From Geothermobacter hydrogeniphilus (lineage in GTDB: Bacteria; Desulfobacterota; Desulfuromonadia; Desulfuromonadales; Geothermobacteraceae), in NCBI RefSeq assembly GCF_002093115.1, contig NZ_NAAD01000019.1, positions 1 to 64,000 on the forward strand: a DNA stretch of 64,000 nucleotides, written 5' to 3'. Shown piece by piece: positions 51,570-61,208 of this stretch (the stretch's first letter is position 1; each line of letters starts with the position of its first letter). Made by a program: the position numbers and the translations under genes. The notes under the pieces were generated by a model, which saw nothing but the letters and a program-made list of their open reading frames with translations, was not told the DNA's origin and did no database searches.

Positions 51570-52426
51570 ACGTGCGGAAGGGATTGCTGCTGGCCCTGGT
51601 GCCGGCGCTGCTGGCGGCTCCAGTCCTGGCCGCGGACAGGGACGAAGATCCCCTGGTGGTGGTTTTTCCGGAGCACACGACCAGGGTCAACCTGTCCAGC
51701 ACGGACGTGAACCGTTTTGTCTGCCCGGGACCGATCAAGGACGTGGTGTTCAGTCAGGACAAGGGGATCAAGGTCAAGCTCTCCGGGGAGAATGCCTTTG
51801 TGAAGTTCCAGGCGCTGAAGAAGGGGCAGGAGATCCAGTACACCAGGACCCCTTCGGAGTTCTACGTCATCTGCGACGGCGATGTCTACTCGATGATCGG
51901 GATGCCGAAGCAGATTCCGGCCCAGACGCTCCATCTCTCCAGCGGGCGGAAGAAGAAGATCGAAAAGAACCTGTCCATCTTCGACGGTCTGCCGCTGGAG
52001 AAGAAGGTCCTGAAGCTCATCAGGCAGGTGTACACCGGGGACCTTCCGGAGAGTTACACCGTGCGCCCGGTATGGAAACAGGTCAACATCTTCGACCAGC
52101 TTTGGCTGACCGCCAAGCGTGACATCGAAGTTGAAGGGGAGGGGCTTGGGGTCCGCGAATATGTCGTTTCCCTCAAGGCGGGCCAGAAGGAATGGCGGTT
52201 GTCCGAAGCGGACTTTCTGAATCCCCGATTGACCCACGCTCCCCTGGCGGTTGCCATCGAGGAGCCGCTGCTGAAACCAGGGGACATCACCCGCGTGTTC
52301 ATCGTCGAGCGGCGCAATCCGGACGGGCGGCGCAACCCCCTGGTCACCGAACCTGTCCAGCTGGAACAGGAACCGGCGGGAGAAAAGGTGGCGGAAGACC
52401 GGTTCACCGGCGAGGAGGAACGATGA
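51566..52426 (+). CDS. traK: Type IV conjugation protein TraK
   Basis: A 286-aa secreted protein of the VirB9 role, with signal peptide (GLLLALVPALLAAPVLAAD) and TraK domain (TTRVNLSSTDVNRFVCPGPIKDVVFSQDKGIKVKL; later YSMIGMPKQIPAQTLHL). It forms the outer-membrane core with TraV and TraB. The N-terminal start overlaps traE and the stop overlaps traB by 4 bases. The C-terminal tail is acidic and low in complexity. Confidence 0.9.
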   Translation: MNVRKGLLLALVPALLAAPVLAADRDEDPLVVVFPEHTTRVNLSSTDVNRFVCPGPIKDVVFSQDKGIKVKLSGENAFVKFQALKKGQEIQYTRTPSEFYVICDGDVYSMIGMPKQIPAQTLHLSSGRKKKIEKNLSIFDGLPLEKKVLKLIRQVYTGDLPESYTVRPVWKQVNIFDQLWLTAKRDIEVEGEGLGVREYVVSLKAGQKEWRLSEADFLNPRLTHAPLAVAIEEPLLKPGDITRVFIVERRNPDGRRNPLVTEPVQLEQEPAGEKVAEDRFTGEEER

Positions 52427-53637
52427 GTTTCAAGGACACCTGGAAAAACCTGGACCCGGCGAAGAAGAAAAAGGCGGTCAGGGCGCTGTGCATCGCCGGG
52501 GTTCTCGTCTTCGCCCTGTTTGCCTATCAGGTCCGCACGAAGCCGGCCCCGGCGCCGGCCAGGAAGGGCAAGCCGGTTGATCTGCTGGACGACACCAGGA
52601 CCCTGCAGAAATCCCTCTATCAGGAGAGCAGGAGGGAACTGAAAAAAAGGGACCAGCAGATGGCCGAGCTGAAAAGGCGCCTTGATGCGCTGATGAAAAA
52701 GGAAGAAGAGGAGAAAAGGAGCGGGGATGCGGCCCTGTCGAAGCCAGACGGTGAAAAGACTCCCGGCGGGAAGGTGTCCGGCCCGGACAATGAGTTGCCG
52801 GTGCTGCCGGCCTATCCGCCGCCACCGCCCGGATCTGTCTATCCTTCCCGGGGCATCACCGGGCAGACGCCTCCCGGTCCTCCGGGGCCGCCTCCGGCTC
52901 CGGAAGAAGTGGTGCTGATCGGAGAGATCGGTACCGTGTCCGCGCCGGCGGAAGCCGCACCTGGCCAGGATAAAAAAAAAGACAGGAACCGGCGGATTTA
53001 TCTCCCTCCCTCGTTCATGGCGGCGACCCTTCTTTCCGGCCTGGACGCGCCTACCGCTGAAATGGGCAAAGGGAACCCGGTTCCGGCCCTGCTGCGCATC
53101 CAGGACCTGGCCGTTCTCCCGAACGACGTAAAAGCCGACCTGAAAGGCTGCTTCGCCATCGTGTCGGGCTACGGCAACCTGGCGACCGAGCGGGCCAACA
53201 TGCAGGCGGTATCCCTGTCCTGCCTGACCAACAGGGGGGAGGCGGTTATCGACCAGAAGATCAAGGGTTTCCTGGTCGACCAGGACGGCAAGATCGGACT
53301 GAAAGGCCGGGTGGTTTCGCGCATGGGGGGGGCCATCGCCCGGTCGATGACCGCCGGGTTCTTCGGCGGCATGGGCGACTACATCTCGTCCCAGAACCAG
53401 GTCACGTCCACCAGCGCCCTTGGCACAACGACTACCATAGATACCGGCGACGCGGCGAAATACGGCCTTGGAGCCGGTCTTTCGAGCGGATTCAAGGACA
53501 TCCAGAAGTTCTACCTGGACCTGGCGAAGCAGGCTGTTCCGGTCATCGAAATCGGCCCGACAAAGAAGGTCACGCTGGTTGTCGAGGAAGGAACCATGTT
53601 GGTGCTGCGTGATCCGAACGAGGAGGGCACGAAATGA
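52423..53637 (+). CDS. traB: Type IV conjugation protein TraB
   Basis: A 404-aa VirB10-like protein spanning both membranes. An N-terminal inner-membrane anchor (ALCIAGVLVFALFAYQV) is followed by a coiled coil (about 45-95), a Pro-rich linker (PPPPPGSVYP...PPGPPGPPPAP) and a C-terminal beta-barrel domain (MAATLLSGLDAPTAEMGKGNPVPALLRI; GAGLSSGFKDIQKFYLDLAKQAVPVIEIG). Start ATG 52423 has CGAGGAGGAA upstream; a longer in-frame start would lie within traK. It links inner and outer core. Confidence 0.92.
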   Translation: MSFKDTWKNLDPAKKKKAVRALCIAGVLVFALFAYQVRTKPAPAPARKGKPVDLLDDTRTLQKSLYQESRRELKKRDQQMAELKRRLDALMKKEEEEKRSGDAALSKPDGEKTPGGKVSGPDNELPVLPAYPPPPPGSVYPSRGITGQTPPGPPGPPPAPEEVVLIGEIGTVSAPAEAAPGQDKKKDRNRRIYLPPSFMAATLLSGLDAPTAEMGKGNPVPALLRIQDLAVLPNDVKADLKGCFAIVSGYGNLATERANMQAVSLSCLTNRGEAVIDQKIKGFLVDQDGKIGLKGRVVSRMGGAIARSMTAGFFGGMGDYISSQNQVTSTSALGTTTTIDTGDAAKYGLGAGLSSGFKDIQKFYLDLAKQAVPVIEIGPTKKVTLVVEEGTMLVLRDPNEEGTK

Positions 53638-54020
53638 AGAAACTGTTGATTCTGATTCCGCTGGCCCTGGCCCTGTCGGGCTGCTCGGTTCTGAACCCCT
53701 ACGAAGAGAATTTCCGCTGTCCGGGGGGAGACAGCGGCAAGTGCATCGATGTCACCGGGGCCTATGAGGAGGCCAGGAATCCGGCGGGAAAAACGGCGAG
53801 CGCGTCGAGTTCGGACTACGAAGAGGCGCTTTATGGACGGGTGCGGGATCTGCTTCAGGCCCCGTCCACTCCCGTCGTTGTCCCGCCCAGGGTGATGCGG
53901 GTTCTCATGCTTCCCTACGAGGGCGAGGACAACGAGCTCTACATGCTGCGTTACGCCTACATCTTCGTTGACAGGCCGCGCTGGGTCCTGACCGATCCGC
54001 TTTCACGGGGGAGGAAGTAG
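53634..54020 (+). CDS. traV: Type IV conjugation lipoprotein TraV
   Basis: A 128-aa lipoprotein (VirB7 role) with signal peptide and lipobox ALSGC (C17). It has the small TraV pattern NPYEENFRCPGGDSGKCIDVTGAYEEA with two Cys and a C-terminal VPPRVMRVLMLPYEGEDNELYMLRYAYIFVDRPRWVL segment. It stabilises the outer-membrane pore. It overlaps traB by four bases and ends two bases before traC. Confidence 0.88.
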   Translation: MKKLLILIPLALALSGCSVLNPYEENFRCPGGDSGKCIDVTGAYEEARNPAGKTASASSSDYEEALYGRVRDLLQAPSTPVVVPPRVMRVLMLPYEGEDNELYMLRYAYIFVDRPRWVLTDPLSRGRK

Positions 54021-54021
54021 C

Positions 54022-56463
54022 ATGGCCCTGATCTCCCTTCTGTTTGGTGATGGCGGGTTGCGGAAGAAGGAGGTGGAGGCCGCCGCGCGGCGCAACAAGC
54101 TCTCCGATTATCTCCCCTACATTGCCTATGACCCGGAGACGAAGCTCTACCTGAACAGTGACGACACCGTGGGGATGCTCTGGGAGTGCGTTCCGGCGGT
54201 CTTTGCCGGGGAGAAAACGATCCTGTCGATGGAGGGGCTGCTGCGGGTGGCGTTTCCCAAGGGGGCCATCCTCCAGTTCATCCTCCATGCCGACCCGTAC
54301 ATCGAGCCGATTCTCGATGCCTTCCAGGAGACAAAAAAACGGGACGGCGAGTTGTTCCGGAAAGTCGCCCAGTCGCTCACGGACCATTTCCGGCAGGGAG
54401 CGAAAGGGGAATGGGCCACCGGCCAGATTCTACGGAATTTCCGCCTGTTCGTGGCTGCCAAATGGCCGCGTGAAAACGGTGGCAACCTGGGGGAAATCGG
54501 CAGCATGTGTTCCGAGGCCCTGACCGGTGCGGGGTTGGCCCCGCGTGATGTCAGGCCGGAGGAGCTGCTGGAATGGCTGCGACGGCTGCTGAACGATGAC
54601 CCGACCGGCAACCTGTCCCTGTACGACGACACGGTGCCGATCCGCAAACAGGCGATCCTGTCCGAAACAGTCATCCAGAAACGGATGGACCACCTGCGGA
54701 TCGGGAAAAAACAGTGGCGGAGCCTGACGCCGAAGAGCTATCCGCAGGAGGTCGGTCCGCTGCGGACCAACAGGCTGTTCGGTGGTGTGGAAGGGGCTTC
54801 GAGTGACGCCGACCAGATTCCCAGCCCGTTTCTCTATTCCCTGACGGTCCTGCTAGAGGACCAGAAGACAAAACTTCACGCCAAGTGCAACGCCATCCTG
54901 ATCCAGCAGGGGGCCGGGTCTTTCGCCCCGTCCCTGGCCCGGAAGAAGGAGGAGTATACCTGGGCGACGGGCGAGGCCGACAAGGGCACCCGGTTTTTCC
55001 GGATCATCCCCGTGCTGTGGGTCTACGACGAGCCTTCGAGGTGCCGGCGCTCTCTCGACCGTGCCCGCCGGTTGTGGGAGGACCAGAACTACCTGATGCA
55101 GGAGGACCGGGGGATTCTTCCCATCCTGCTGATCTCGTCACTGCCTTTCGGTCTCTACGATACCGGCAAGAACGTGGATCAGCTGGAGCGGGATTACATT
55201 GTGCCCGTGGACACGATCTCGGTGGTCGTGCCGAACCAGGGGGATTTTTCCGGCATGGGCAGGCCGGAAATGCTCTTTCTCGCCCGCAAGGGGCAGGTGG
55301 CCGCCCTGGACATGTTCGACCCGGGGGCCACCAACCACAACGCCTACCTGGCCGCGACTTCCGGCGGGGGGAAGTCGTTCCTCATCAACTACCTGGTCAC
55401 CAACTATTTCGCCAGCGGGGCAAAGATCCGCATTATCGACATCGGTTTTTCCTACAAGAAGATGACCCGCCTGGCCGGGGCGCGGTTCCTTGATTTCTCC
55501 GACGAGACGAATATCTGCATCAACCCGTTCACCAACATCATCGAACCGGAGAACGACATCCCGGTGATCGCACCGATCATCGCGCAGATGGTCTATTCCT
55601 CGACCGACGAGGAACCGACCGAAACGGAGATGAGCCTGCTGAAAAACGCCGTGAACTGGGCCTGGCAGCAGGAGGGTACAGGGGCGGGCGTGGACCAGAT
55701 CCACCATTACCTCGCTCACTTCAAACAGATTGGCAGGACCAACGGAGAGATTGCCCAGGCTGCGGAGAAACTGGCCTTCAACATCACCGACTTCACCAGC
55801 AAAGGACCCTACGGACGGTTCTTCAACGGTCCTTCGACCTTCAATATCTCCGACGACGATTTCGTGGTCCTTGAACTGGAACACCTGGAGCAGAAAAAGG
55901 AGCTGTTCAAGGTGGTCACCCTGCAGATCATCAACGCGGTGACCAAGGACCTCTACCTCTCCAACCGCCAGGACCCGCGCTTCATCATCTTCGACGAGGC
56001 GTGGAAGTTTCTCGGCAGGTCGGCCCATCTGCGGGAGGTGATCGAGGAGGGCTACCGCCGTGCCCGGAAGTTCAAGGGGTCGTTCAACATCGTCACCCAG
56101 TCGATTCTGGACATCAAGCAGTTCGGTCCGGTCGGGGATGTCATCTGGGCGAACAGCGCCTTCAAGTTCTTCCTGGAGTCGGGTGATTTCAGCCGGGCGG
56201 AATCGGAAAAGCTGATCACCTACGACTCCTTCACGATGAACATGCTGAAGGGGATCAGGAGCCGGAAGAAGGTCTATTCGGAGATTTTCATGGACACGCC
56301 CTTCGGCTGCGGCGTGAGCCGGCTGGTGGTCGATCCGTTCAGTTATTACGCCTACACGTCCGATGCGGACGAGATTGCCGAAATCGAGATGATGGTGAAG
56401 GGAGGGTTGAGTTATGTCGAGGCGATCCAGGCGATGGTGGAGAAGTATCGCCGCCACGGTTAA
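54022..56463 (+). CDS. traC: Type IV conjugation ATPase TraC
   Basis: An 813-aa VirB4-type cytoplasmic ATPase that powers pilus assembly. An N-terminal TraC-like domain (about 30-330) is followed by the RecA-like motor. The Walker A is TSGGGKSFLINYL (about residues 446-458) and the Walker B is FIIFDEAWKFLG (D658-E659). Arg and Gln sensor regions RRARKFKGSFNIVTQS follow. No lesions. The 3' end overlaps the next gene by 50 bases, a long overlap that may couple translation. Confidence 0.94.
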   Translation: MALISLLFGDGGLRKKEVEAAARRNKLSDYLPYIAYDPETKLYLNSDDTVGMLWECVPAVFAGEKTILSMEGLLRVAFPKGAILQFILHADPYIEPILDAFQETKKRDGELFRKVAQSLTDHFRQGAKGEWATGQILRNFRLFVAAKWPRENGGNLGEIGSMCSEALTGAGLAPRDVRPEELLEWLRRLLNDDPTGNLSLYDDTVPIRKQAILSETVIQKRMDHLRIGKKQWRSLTPKSYPQEVGPLRTNRLFGGVEGASSDADQIPSPFLYSLTVLLEDQKTKLHAKCNAILIQQGAGSFAPSLARKKEEYTWATGEADKGTRFFRIIPVLWVYDEPSRCRRSLDRARRLWEDQNYLMQEDRGILPILLISSLPFGLYDTGKNVDQLERDYIVPVDTISVVVPNQGDFSGMGRPEMLFLARKGQVAALDMFDPGATNHNAYLAATSGGGKSFLINYLVTNYFASGAKIRIIDIGFSYKKMTRLAGARFLDFSDETNICINPFTNIIEPENDIPVIAPIIAQMVYSSTDEEPTETEMSLLKNAVNWAWQQEGTGAGVDQIHHYLAHFKQIGRTNGEIAQAAEKLAFNITDFTSKGPYGRFFNGPSTFNISDDDFVVLELEHLEQKKELFKVVTLQIINAVTKDLYLSNRQDPRFIIFDEAWKFLGRSAHLREVIEEGYRRARKFKGSFNIVTQSILDIKQFGPVGDVIWANSAFKFFLESGDFSRAESEKLITYDSFTMNMLKGIRSRKKVYSEIFMDTPFGCGVSRLVVDPFSYYAYTSDADEIAEIEMMVKGGLSYVEAIQAMVEKYRRHG

Positions 56464-58672
56464 TGTCCTGCTGCCGGGGATGGTCCTGGCGGCAACAGCC
56501 GGGCCTCTGGCCCAGCCGGACCAGGCCGCGCTGGATGCGGCGAGGCAATCGGGAGGCCGTGCCGGGACGACGGTCCTGCAGAAGTTCGGTGGTCAAAGCG
56601 GGGTCAGGCAGGGTGCGATCGAGCCGCTGACGACGACGGCCCCGCTGTCCACCGTGGACAACAGCAGACAGGTCCTGACCCAGCTCTCCTTCCCCAGTTC
56701 GCAGCAGTTTCTCGATGTGATGATCCAGCCGGGTCCGACGGGGGACATCTCCATGCTGAAAGTCATGGAGGATCTTGACTTCGACGGCCAGATGGATTTC
56801 TCCTGGCAGGCGCCGGCCCCGGTGTCGGGTGTGTGCGCCAACGGGGTCATCATGTGCGATCCGGGGAGTTGGGACAACTGCACGCACTTCGCCTGGAACG
56901 CGGATACGGCGGGGAGAATCGCCCTGCAGTCCACGGCGCCGGAAAAGCTCGGCGGCTGTTACTGCATCAATTCCTACTGCGGGAACAACCTGATCTGGAA
57001 CAATGCCGCGATCGTCCTCAAGGATCTTGGTGGCGGGGTAGTGGGCGCGATTCAGCGGAGCAATCCGGCCCTGTCCATTTCGGACGTACAGAGCTCCCCG
57101 GTATCCATCTCCTACTTCGGACAGGATACGTCGAGGAGGGTGGACCCGGTGACCGGCCAGACGGGTTCTGCAGTGCCGGTGCCTCCGGTCCAGTCGGCTT
57201 TCGTTTCCAGTCCCGCCAGCCTGCCGGCGGCGGTCAACGCGGAAGTGTCCGCCCAGGCGACCGATCCGGGCAGTCTCTATTCCCGGATCGGTCTTGTCTT
57301 CGGGCAGGCGTCCAACCCCGCCCAGACGACAACCTGTTCGATTGACCGGGTGATTGACTATCCGGTTCAGCAGGCGTCCTGCCTGGTCTATGCCTTCTCC
57401 GGCCAGATCCGGGCTTCCAGCATGAAAACGGTCGAAGCCACCCCGGGGACCAGGGGGATTCAGGGTGTCACGGTTCAGGGGGCGCGGATTCCGCTTGTGC
57501 TTCTGGACGGGCCGGACGGGAGTGTTGTCGGCGTGGGATCTGCGCCTCAGCCGGATGTCACCACCACAACCAGCCAGTGGGGAAGCACCATCATGGGATC
57601 GGGTTACTGGTCCCGGCTGGATCTTGGCGGTTCCCCCTGGTCCAGTGTTCCCAATGTCCTCGCGGTTGCCAACACCCCGACCGGGGTCAGGATCTCCACC
57701 TGGAACGTCACCGGGTTCTGCAATCCCCTGGGTGACGGCGGCTCCGGGTATGACTGCGGGCTGCGGCACAAGTTCCTTGGCGGAGTGGAATTCCGGATTC
57801 CCGGTGTGAAGGCCATTCTTCATGACGCCACCGGAACGGTCCGGGACGCCATCATCGTGACCGGGTTTTCGGGGCTTGGCGGCAGTGGCGGGACCCTGCT
57901 GGTGCATGGAACCTCCGGCGCGACCCTCGGCTCCATCACGTTCCAGTTTCCCCCTCCGGTCTGTCCCTTTCCGGATGGAACGACCTGTTCGCCGTTCCCT
58001 TCACCCCAATGCTGGCGTTACGACCGGACCGAGAATGTCGTGGACCGCTGCCAGGCGCTGGAGCATGACCCGGACTGCCGGCTCTGGCATGAGGATGTGG
58101 ACGGGGTGACAACCTTCCAGGAGTTCAACGCCACGATGCTGACGCCGCAGCCGAGCTGCCGCGATACCCAGATTCCGGTCACTCCGCCCGTGACCGAGAC
58201 GGACTGTGAAAACTGGTGGACGAAAACCCGGACCTACATGTGCGTGTCGACGCCTTACGACTTCTCCACGGCGGCGCAACGCTATGGCACGGTGGCCCGT
58301 TCCATCACCGCTGACGGTTCGACCTACCAGGACCGGATGCTGGTCAACGGGACCTGGCTGGGGGGCGGCGGTTCGGTGTCGATGATGGACTTCGGCGGTC
58401 ATGACGAGTGCCAGCAGGCCTGCAAGACGCGGAGAGCCCGCCAGGATTCCCAGGCCACCCTTGCCGGGACATCGGTCCAGTACCAGAACAACACGTCCAG
58501 CTGGGACATCCTCTATCACAGCTGTGACGACAACGGCTGCCCGGTGGGGCCGGGGGAGGAGATCCTGAAGGACTGCCAGTGCCTGAACGAGTTTGCCGAG
58601 GCCGCCACGGTGATGCAGATGTTGCGGCAGGCGGGCCGGGACATGATCTGCTCTGACGGGGTGCCGAAATGA
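56414..58672 (+). CDS. Cys-rich secreted protein, TraN-like, 752 aa
   Basis: A 752-aa protein with an N-terminal signal peptide (ATVNVLLPGMVLAATAG). It has many Cys (for example CANGVIMCDPGSWDNC, GGCYCINSYCGNNLIWNN, then CSIDRVIDYPVQQASCLV, and a Cys-dense C-terminus CPFPDGTTCSPFPSPQCW...DRCQALEHDPDCRLW). This Cys spacing and style resemble the N-terminal and central region of TraN, whose gene follows with a four-base overlap; a separate protein of this size is not part of the F plasmid set. Likely an outer-membrane or surface mating-pair protein. The start at 56414 lies inside traC with no clean ribosome binding site, so a later start is possible. Confidence 0.75.
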   Translation: MSRRSRRWWRSIAATVNVLLPGMVLAATAGPLAQPDQAALDAARQSGGRAGTTVLQKFGGQSGVRQGAIEPLTTTAPLSTVDNSRQVLTQLSFPSSQQFLDVMIQPGPTGDISMLKVMEDLDFDGQMDFSWQAPAPVSGVCANGVIMCDPGSWDNCTHFAWNADTAGRIALQSTAPEKLGGCYCINSYCGNNLIWNNAAIVLKDLGGGVVGAIQRSNPALSISDVQSSPVSISYFGQDTSRRVDPVTGQTGSAVPVPPVQSAFVSSPASLPAAVNAEVSAQATDPGSLYSRIGLVFGQASNPAQTTTCSIDRVIDYPVQQASCLVYAFSGQIRASSMKTVEATPGTRGIQGVTVQGARIPLVLLDGPDGSVVGVGSAPQPDVTTTTSQWGSTIMGSGYWSRLDLGGSPWSSVPNVLAVANTPTGVRISTWNVTGFCNPLGDGGSGYDCGLRHKFLGGVEFRIPGVKAILHDATGTVRDAIIVTGFSGLGGSGGTLLVHGTSGATLGSITFQFPPPVCPFPDGTTCSPFPSPQCWRYDRTENVVDRCQALEHDPDCRLWHEDVDGVTTFQEFNATMLTPQPSCRDTQIPVTPPVTETDCENWWTKTRTYMCVSTPYDFSTAAQRYGTVARSITADGSTYQDRMLVNGTWLGGGGSVSMMDFGGHDECQQACKTRRARQDSQATLAGTSVQYQNNTSSWDILYHSCDDNGCPVGPGEEILKDCQCLNEFAEAATVMQMLRQAGRDMICSDGVPK

Positions 58673-60597
58673 GACGACTGACGGCGGTGCTGGTCCTGTC
58701 CTGTTTCATTGCCGGGATGCCGGTCAACGCACTGGCGATTCTGACCTGCGGCGCGGATCTGAACGGGGACGGGTTTACGGACACCCAGACGGAAACGGCC
58801 ACCTGCGCAACAGCCCCGGTCCATAACGGACAGACCAGCCAGGATTTCTGTCCGGTCCAGGCGGTCGACTGCGTGGCCGATACGGCGCAACCCAGGGTCG
58901 AACAGACCTGCAGCCTTGGGGGATACACCTACAACCAGGGATCGGGGCGCTGTGAAAAAGTCCCTGATTGTCCCGGTGGAAGTTGGGACGCGGCCTCGAA
59001 GTCCTGTGCCGGAGGGCTGACGACAGCGCCGACCCCCTTGCCGCCGCCAACCTGTTCGGCACGACTGGAGTCAGCCTACGGCGGGTGGCATTCCACGCCC
59101 TGTACGACAGCGCCGCAGGGACGCTGCCAGGTGGCGGACTGGCCCTTTCTCTACGGGCCGCTTTCCCGTGGGGTGTATGTGGCCCAGTTCGACAGCCTCT
59201 GCAACTGGGTGTCGGTGACATCGACCTGGTACAACCGTGACGGGAGCGTGAATTCGACGAGTACCTACACGGACTACAACCAGAACGACCCCACCCAGTC
59301 GTTTCCGCTGGCGCCCGGCGAGGACGGTACGGCCTGGTCGACGGACCCCTCGGCCCCTACGCAGACCTACACCAACACGACCCAGCCCCGGTATGGCTGT
59401 CCGCAGGGCTATCAACTCCAGGGGCCGGTCTGCGTGCAGCCGCCGGTCATGGACTGCGGTGGCGGGACCTATGATGCCGCCGCCGGAGTCTGTACGACCT
59501 CCTCCGCCCTTGCGAAGGTGTGCGACAGCGGGGTTTACGACCCGGCAACCGGACTGTGCCGGCTCGACAGATTCACCTGCCCGGCAGGGAACTACGCCTG
59601 CCTCGATACGGGCGCTGCGGTCCCGCAGTGTTCTCCCAACACCTGCGTCGATGTGGCCGCTCCCTCTTCGGAGGTCCCTCTTCCGCCACCGAACGATACC
59701 TGGCTGCAGAACGACGGGCAGGTGGCCGCTGACGGTTCCTGTCTTGGCGAACTGTACATTTTCTCCGGCAAACCCTCGCGCTGCCGGCCTCCGGGGCTGA
59801 CGGTCGGTTATCTGAACGACTGCTGCGACAGTGGCGGGGAGATGGTTTCGGACTCCAGGACCGGGCCGAGCCTGTCCACGACGGTCCACGCCATTTCGGT
59901 CGCCTACCACATGGCCCAGACGGCCTATTACGCCTACCAGATCGGCGAGGGGACGATGATCGCAACCGAAATGGGCGGCCAGGTGGTGATTACCGACGCT
60001 GTTTCCGGGGCGCTGGTGGGTTCCGCCGCGTCCGGGTCGGAGGTCGCTGCCGGGGCGCTGGCGGCCCAGGGGGCGGCAGATGCCGGGGCGACAGGAGCTG
60101 CGGCTGTTTCGTCTGGCCTCGAAGGGTTTACCTCGGCGCTGCTGAATCCGACGACCATCGTGATCGCCCTGGTGGTGATGGCGGTGATGAAGGTTCTCTT
60201 CGGCAAGGGATGCGACCAGACCGACAGCGAGGCGGCGCTGTTTTCCGCATCAGGTTACTGCCATGACCTCGGGACGATTTGCGATAAGAAAATCAAACTC
60301 ATCGGCTGTGTCCAGCGGTCCAGGCGGTTCTGCTGCTTCAACTCGAAGATGGCCCGCATCGTCGCGGAGCAGGGGAGGCCGCAGCTCAAGGCGTTTGGCC
60401 CGAACGGGGGATGGGGGACTCCGGAAAATCCCAACTGCCGGGGCTTCACACCGGAGGAATTCCAGCAGCTCGATTTCTCCAAAATCAACATGTCGGAATA
60501 TTTCAACGACATCATGGCGGGCATGAACCAGAACATCCAGGACGCCCGAGGGAAGATCCGGCAGGGTATCCAGAACCACTACCAGGCGACGCAATGA
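58669..60597 (+). CDS. traN: Mating-pair stabilisation protein TraN
   Basis: A 642-aa secreted Cys-rich outer-membrane protein. Signal peptide MRRLTAVLVLSCFIAGMPVNALA. A variable Pro/Cys-rich middle (repeated CPGGSWDAASKSC, CGGGTYDAAAGVC, CDSGVYDPATGLC units) is followed by a hydrophobic helix near residue 495 and a conserved C-terminus (CVQRSRRFCCFNSKMARIVAEQGRPQL; CRGFTPEEFQQLDFSKINMSEYF). That C-terminus is the TraN hallmark. It sits between the other Cys-rich gene and traW, overlapping both by four bases. Confidence 0.92.
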   Translation: MRRLTAVLVLSCFIAGMPVNALAILTCGADLNGDGFTDTQTETATCATAPVHNGQTSQDFCPVQAVDCVADTAQPRVEQTCSLGGYTYNQGSGRCEKVPDCPGGSWDAASKSCAGGLTTAPTPLPPPTCSARLESAYGGWHSTPCTTAPQGRCQVADWPFLYGPLSRGVYVAQFDSLCNWVSVTSTWYNRDGSVNSTSTYTDYNQNDPTQSFPLAPGEDGTAWSTDPSAPTQTYTNTTQPRYGCPQGYQLQGPVCVQPPVMDCGGGTYDAAAGVCTTSSALAKVCDSGVYDPATGLCRLDRFTCPAGNYACLDTGAAVPQCSPNTCVDVAAPSSEVPLPPPNDTWLQNDGQVAADGSCLGELYIFSGKPSRCRPPGLTVGYLNDCCDSGGEMVSDSRTGPSLSTTVHAISVAYHMAQTAYYAYQIGEGTMIATEMGGQVVITDAVSGALVGSAASGSEVAAGALAAQGAADAGATGAAAVSSGLEGFTSALLNPTTIVIALVVMAVMKVLFGKGCDQTDSEAALFSASGYCHDLGTICDKKIKLIGCVQRSRRFCCFNSKMARIVAEQGRPQLKAFGPNGGWGTPENPNCRGFTPEEFQQLDFSKINMSEYFNDIMAGMNQNIQDARGKIRQGIQNHYQATQ

Positions 60598-61208
60598 CCA
60601 GGCTTAGAATCGCGGTTCTGTTCATTCTGCTGCTGGTCCAGCCGGGACAGGCCCGTGTCCTGGGGACGTTCGGGAAGACTTACCCGATCATCGAGCGGGA
60701 TGCGCTGGAGGAGATCCGGGAGCGGGCGGCCCGGGTGAACTGGCAGTCCGCACTGGACAGGATCAGGCCGGAGGAGTTTCGTCCGGAAGGGCTGCCGCGT
60801 CTGCCGCGGGCCGCAGAGGACCGGGCGTTCCTGGTGGACATGACCTACACGCTGGGGTTCGACATCCCGGACGGCAAGGGGGGCATCCTCTACCCGAAGG
60901 GTTATCGGTTCAATCCGCTGGACTACCTGCCGTTCAACCAGACGCTGGTGGTTGTCGACGGGGACGATCCTCTCCAACTGGACTGGCTGCGCGGATCGGG
61001 GCTGCTGGATAAAGGCGGGACCGTGCTGCTGCTGGCCGGGGGGAGTTTTGTGGAACTGGCAAGGGATCTTGACCGGCCGGTCTTCTACCTGACGCCGCAG
61101 ATCAGGGAGCGGTTTCACCTGCGGGCGGTTCCTGCGGTGATCCGGCGCCGGGAGAAGATGATGGCGGTCCGGGAGATCCGGGTCGAGACGAAGGAGGGAG
61201 CGGAATGA
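60594..61208 (+). CDS. traW: Type IV conjugation protein TraW
   Basis: A 204-aa periplasmic protein with signal peptide (LRIAVLFILLLVQPGQA) and the TraW N-terminal pattern GTFGKTYPIIERDALEEIRERA. A middle segment FDIPDGKGGILYPKGYRFNPLDYLPFNQTLVVVDGDD is typical. It is needed for pilus assembly together with TrbC and TraU. ATG 60594 overlaps the traN stop; the longer frame is inside traN. Confidence 0.92.
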   Translation: MTRLRIAVLFILLLVQPGQARVLGTFGKTYPIIERDALEEIRERAARVNWQSALDRIRPEEFRPEGLPRLPRAAEDRAFLVDMTYTLGFDIPDGKGGILYPKGYRFNPLDYLPFNQTLVVVDGDDPLQLDWLRGSGLLDKGGTVLLLAGGSFVELARDLDRPVFYLTPQIRERFHLRAVPAVIRRREKMMAVREIRVETKEGAE

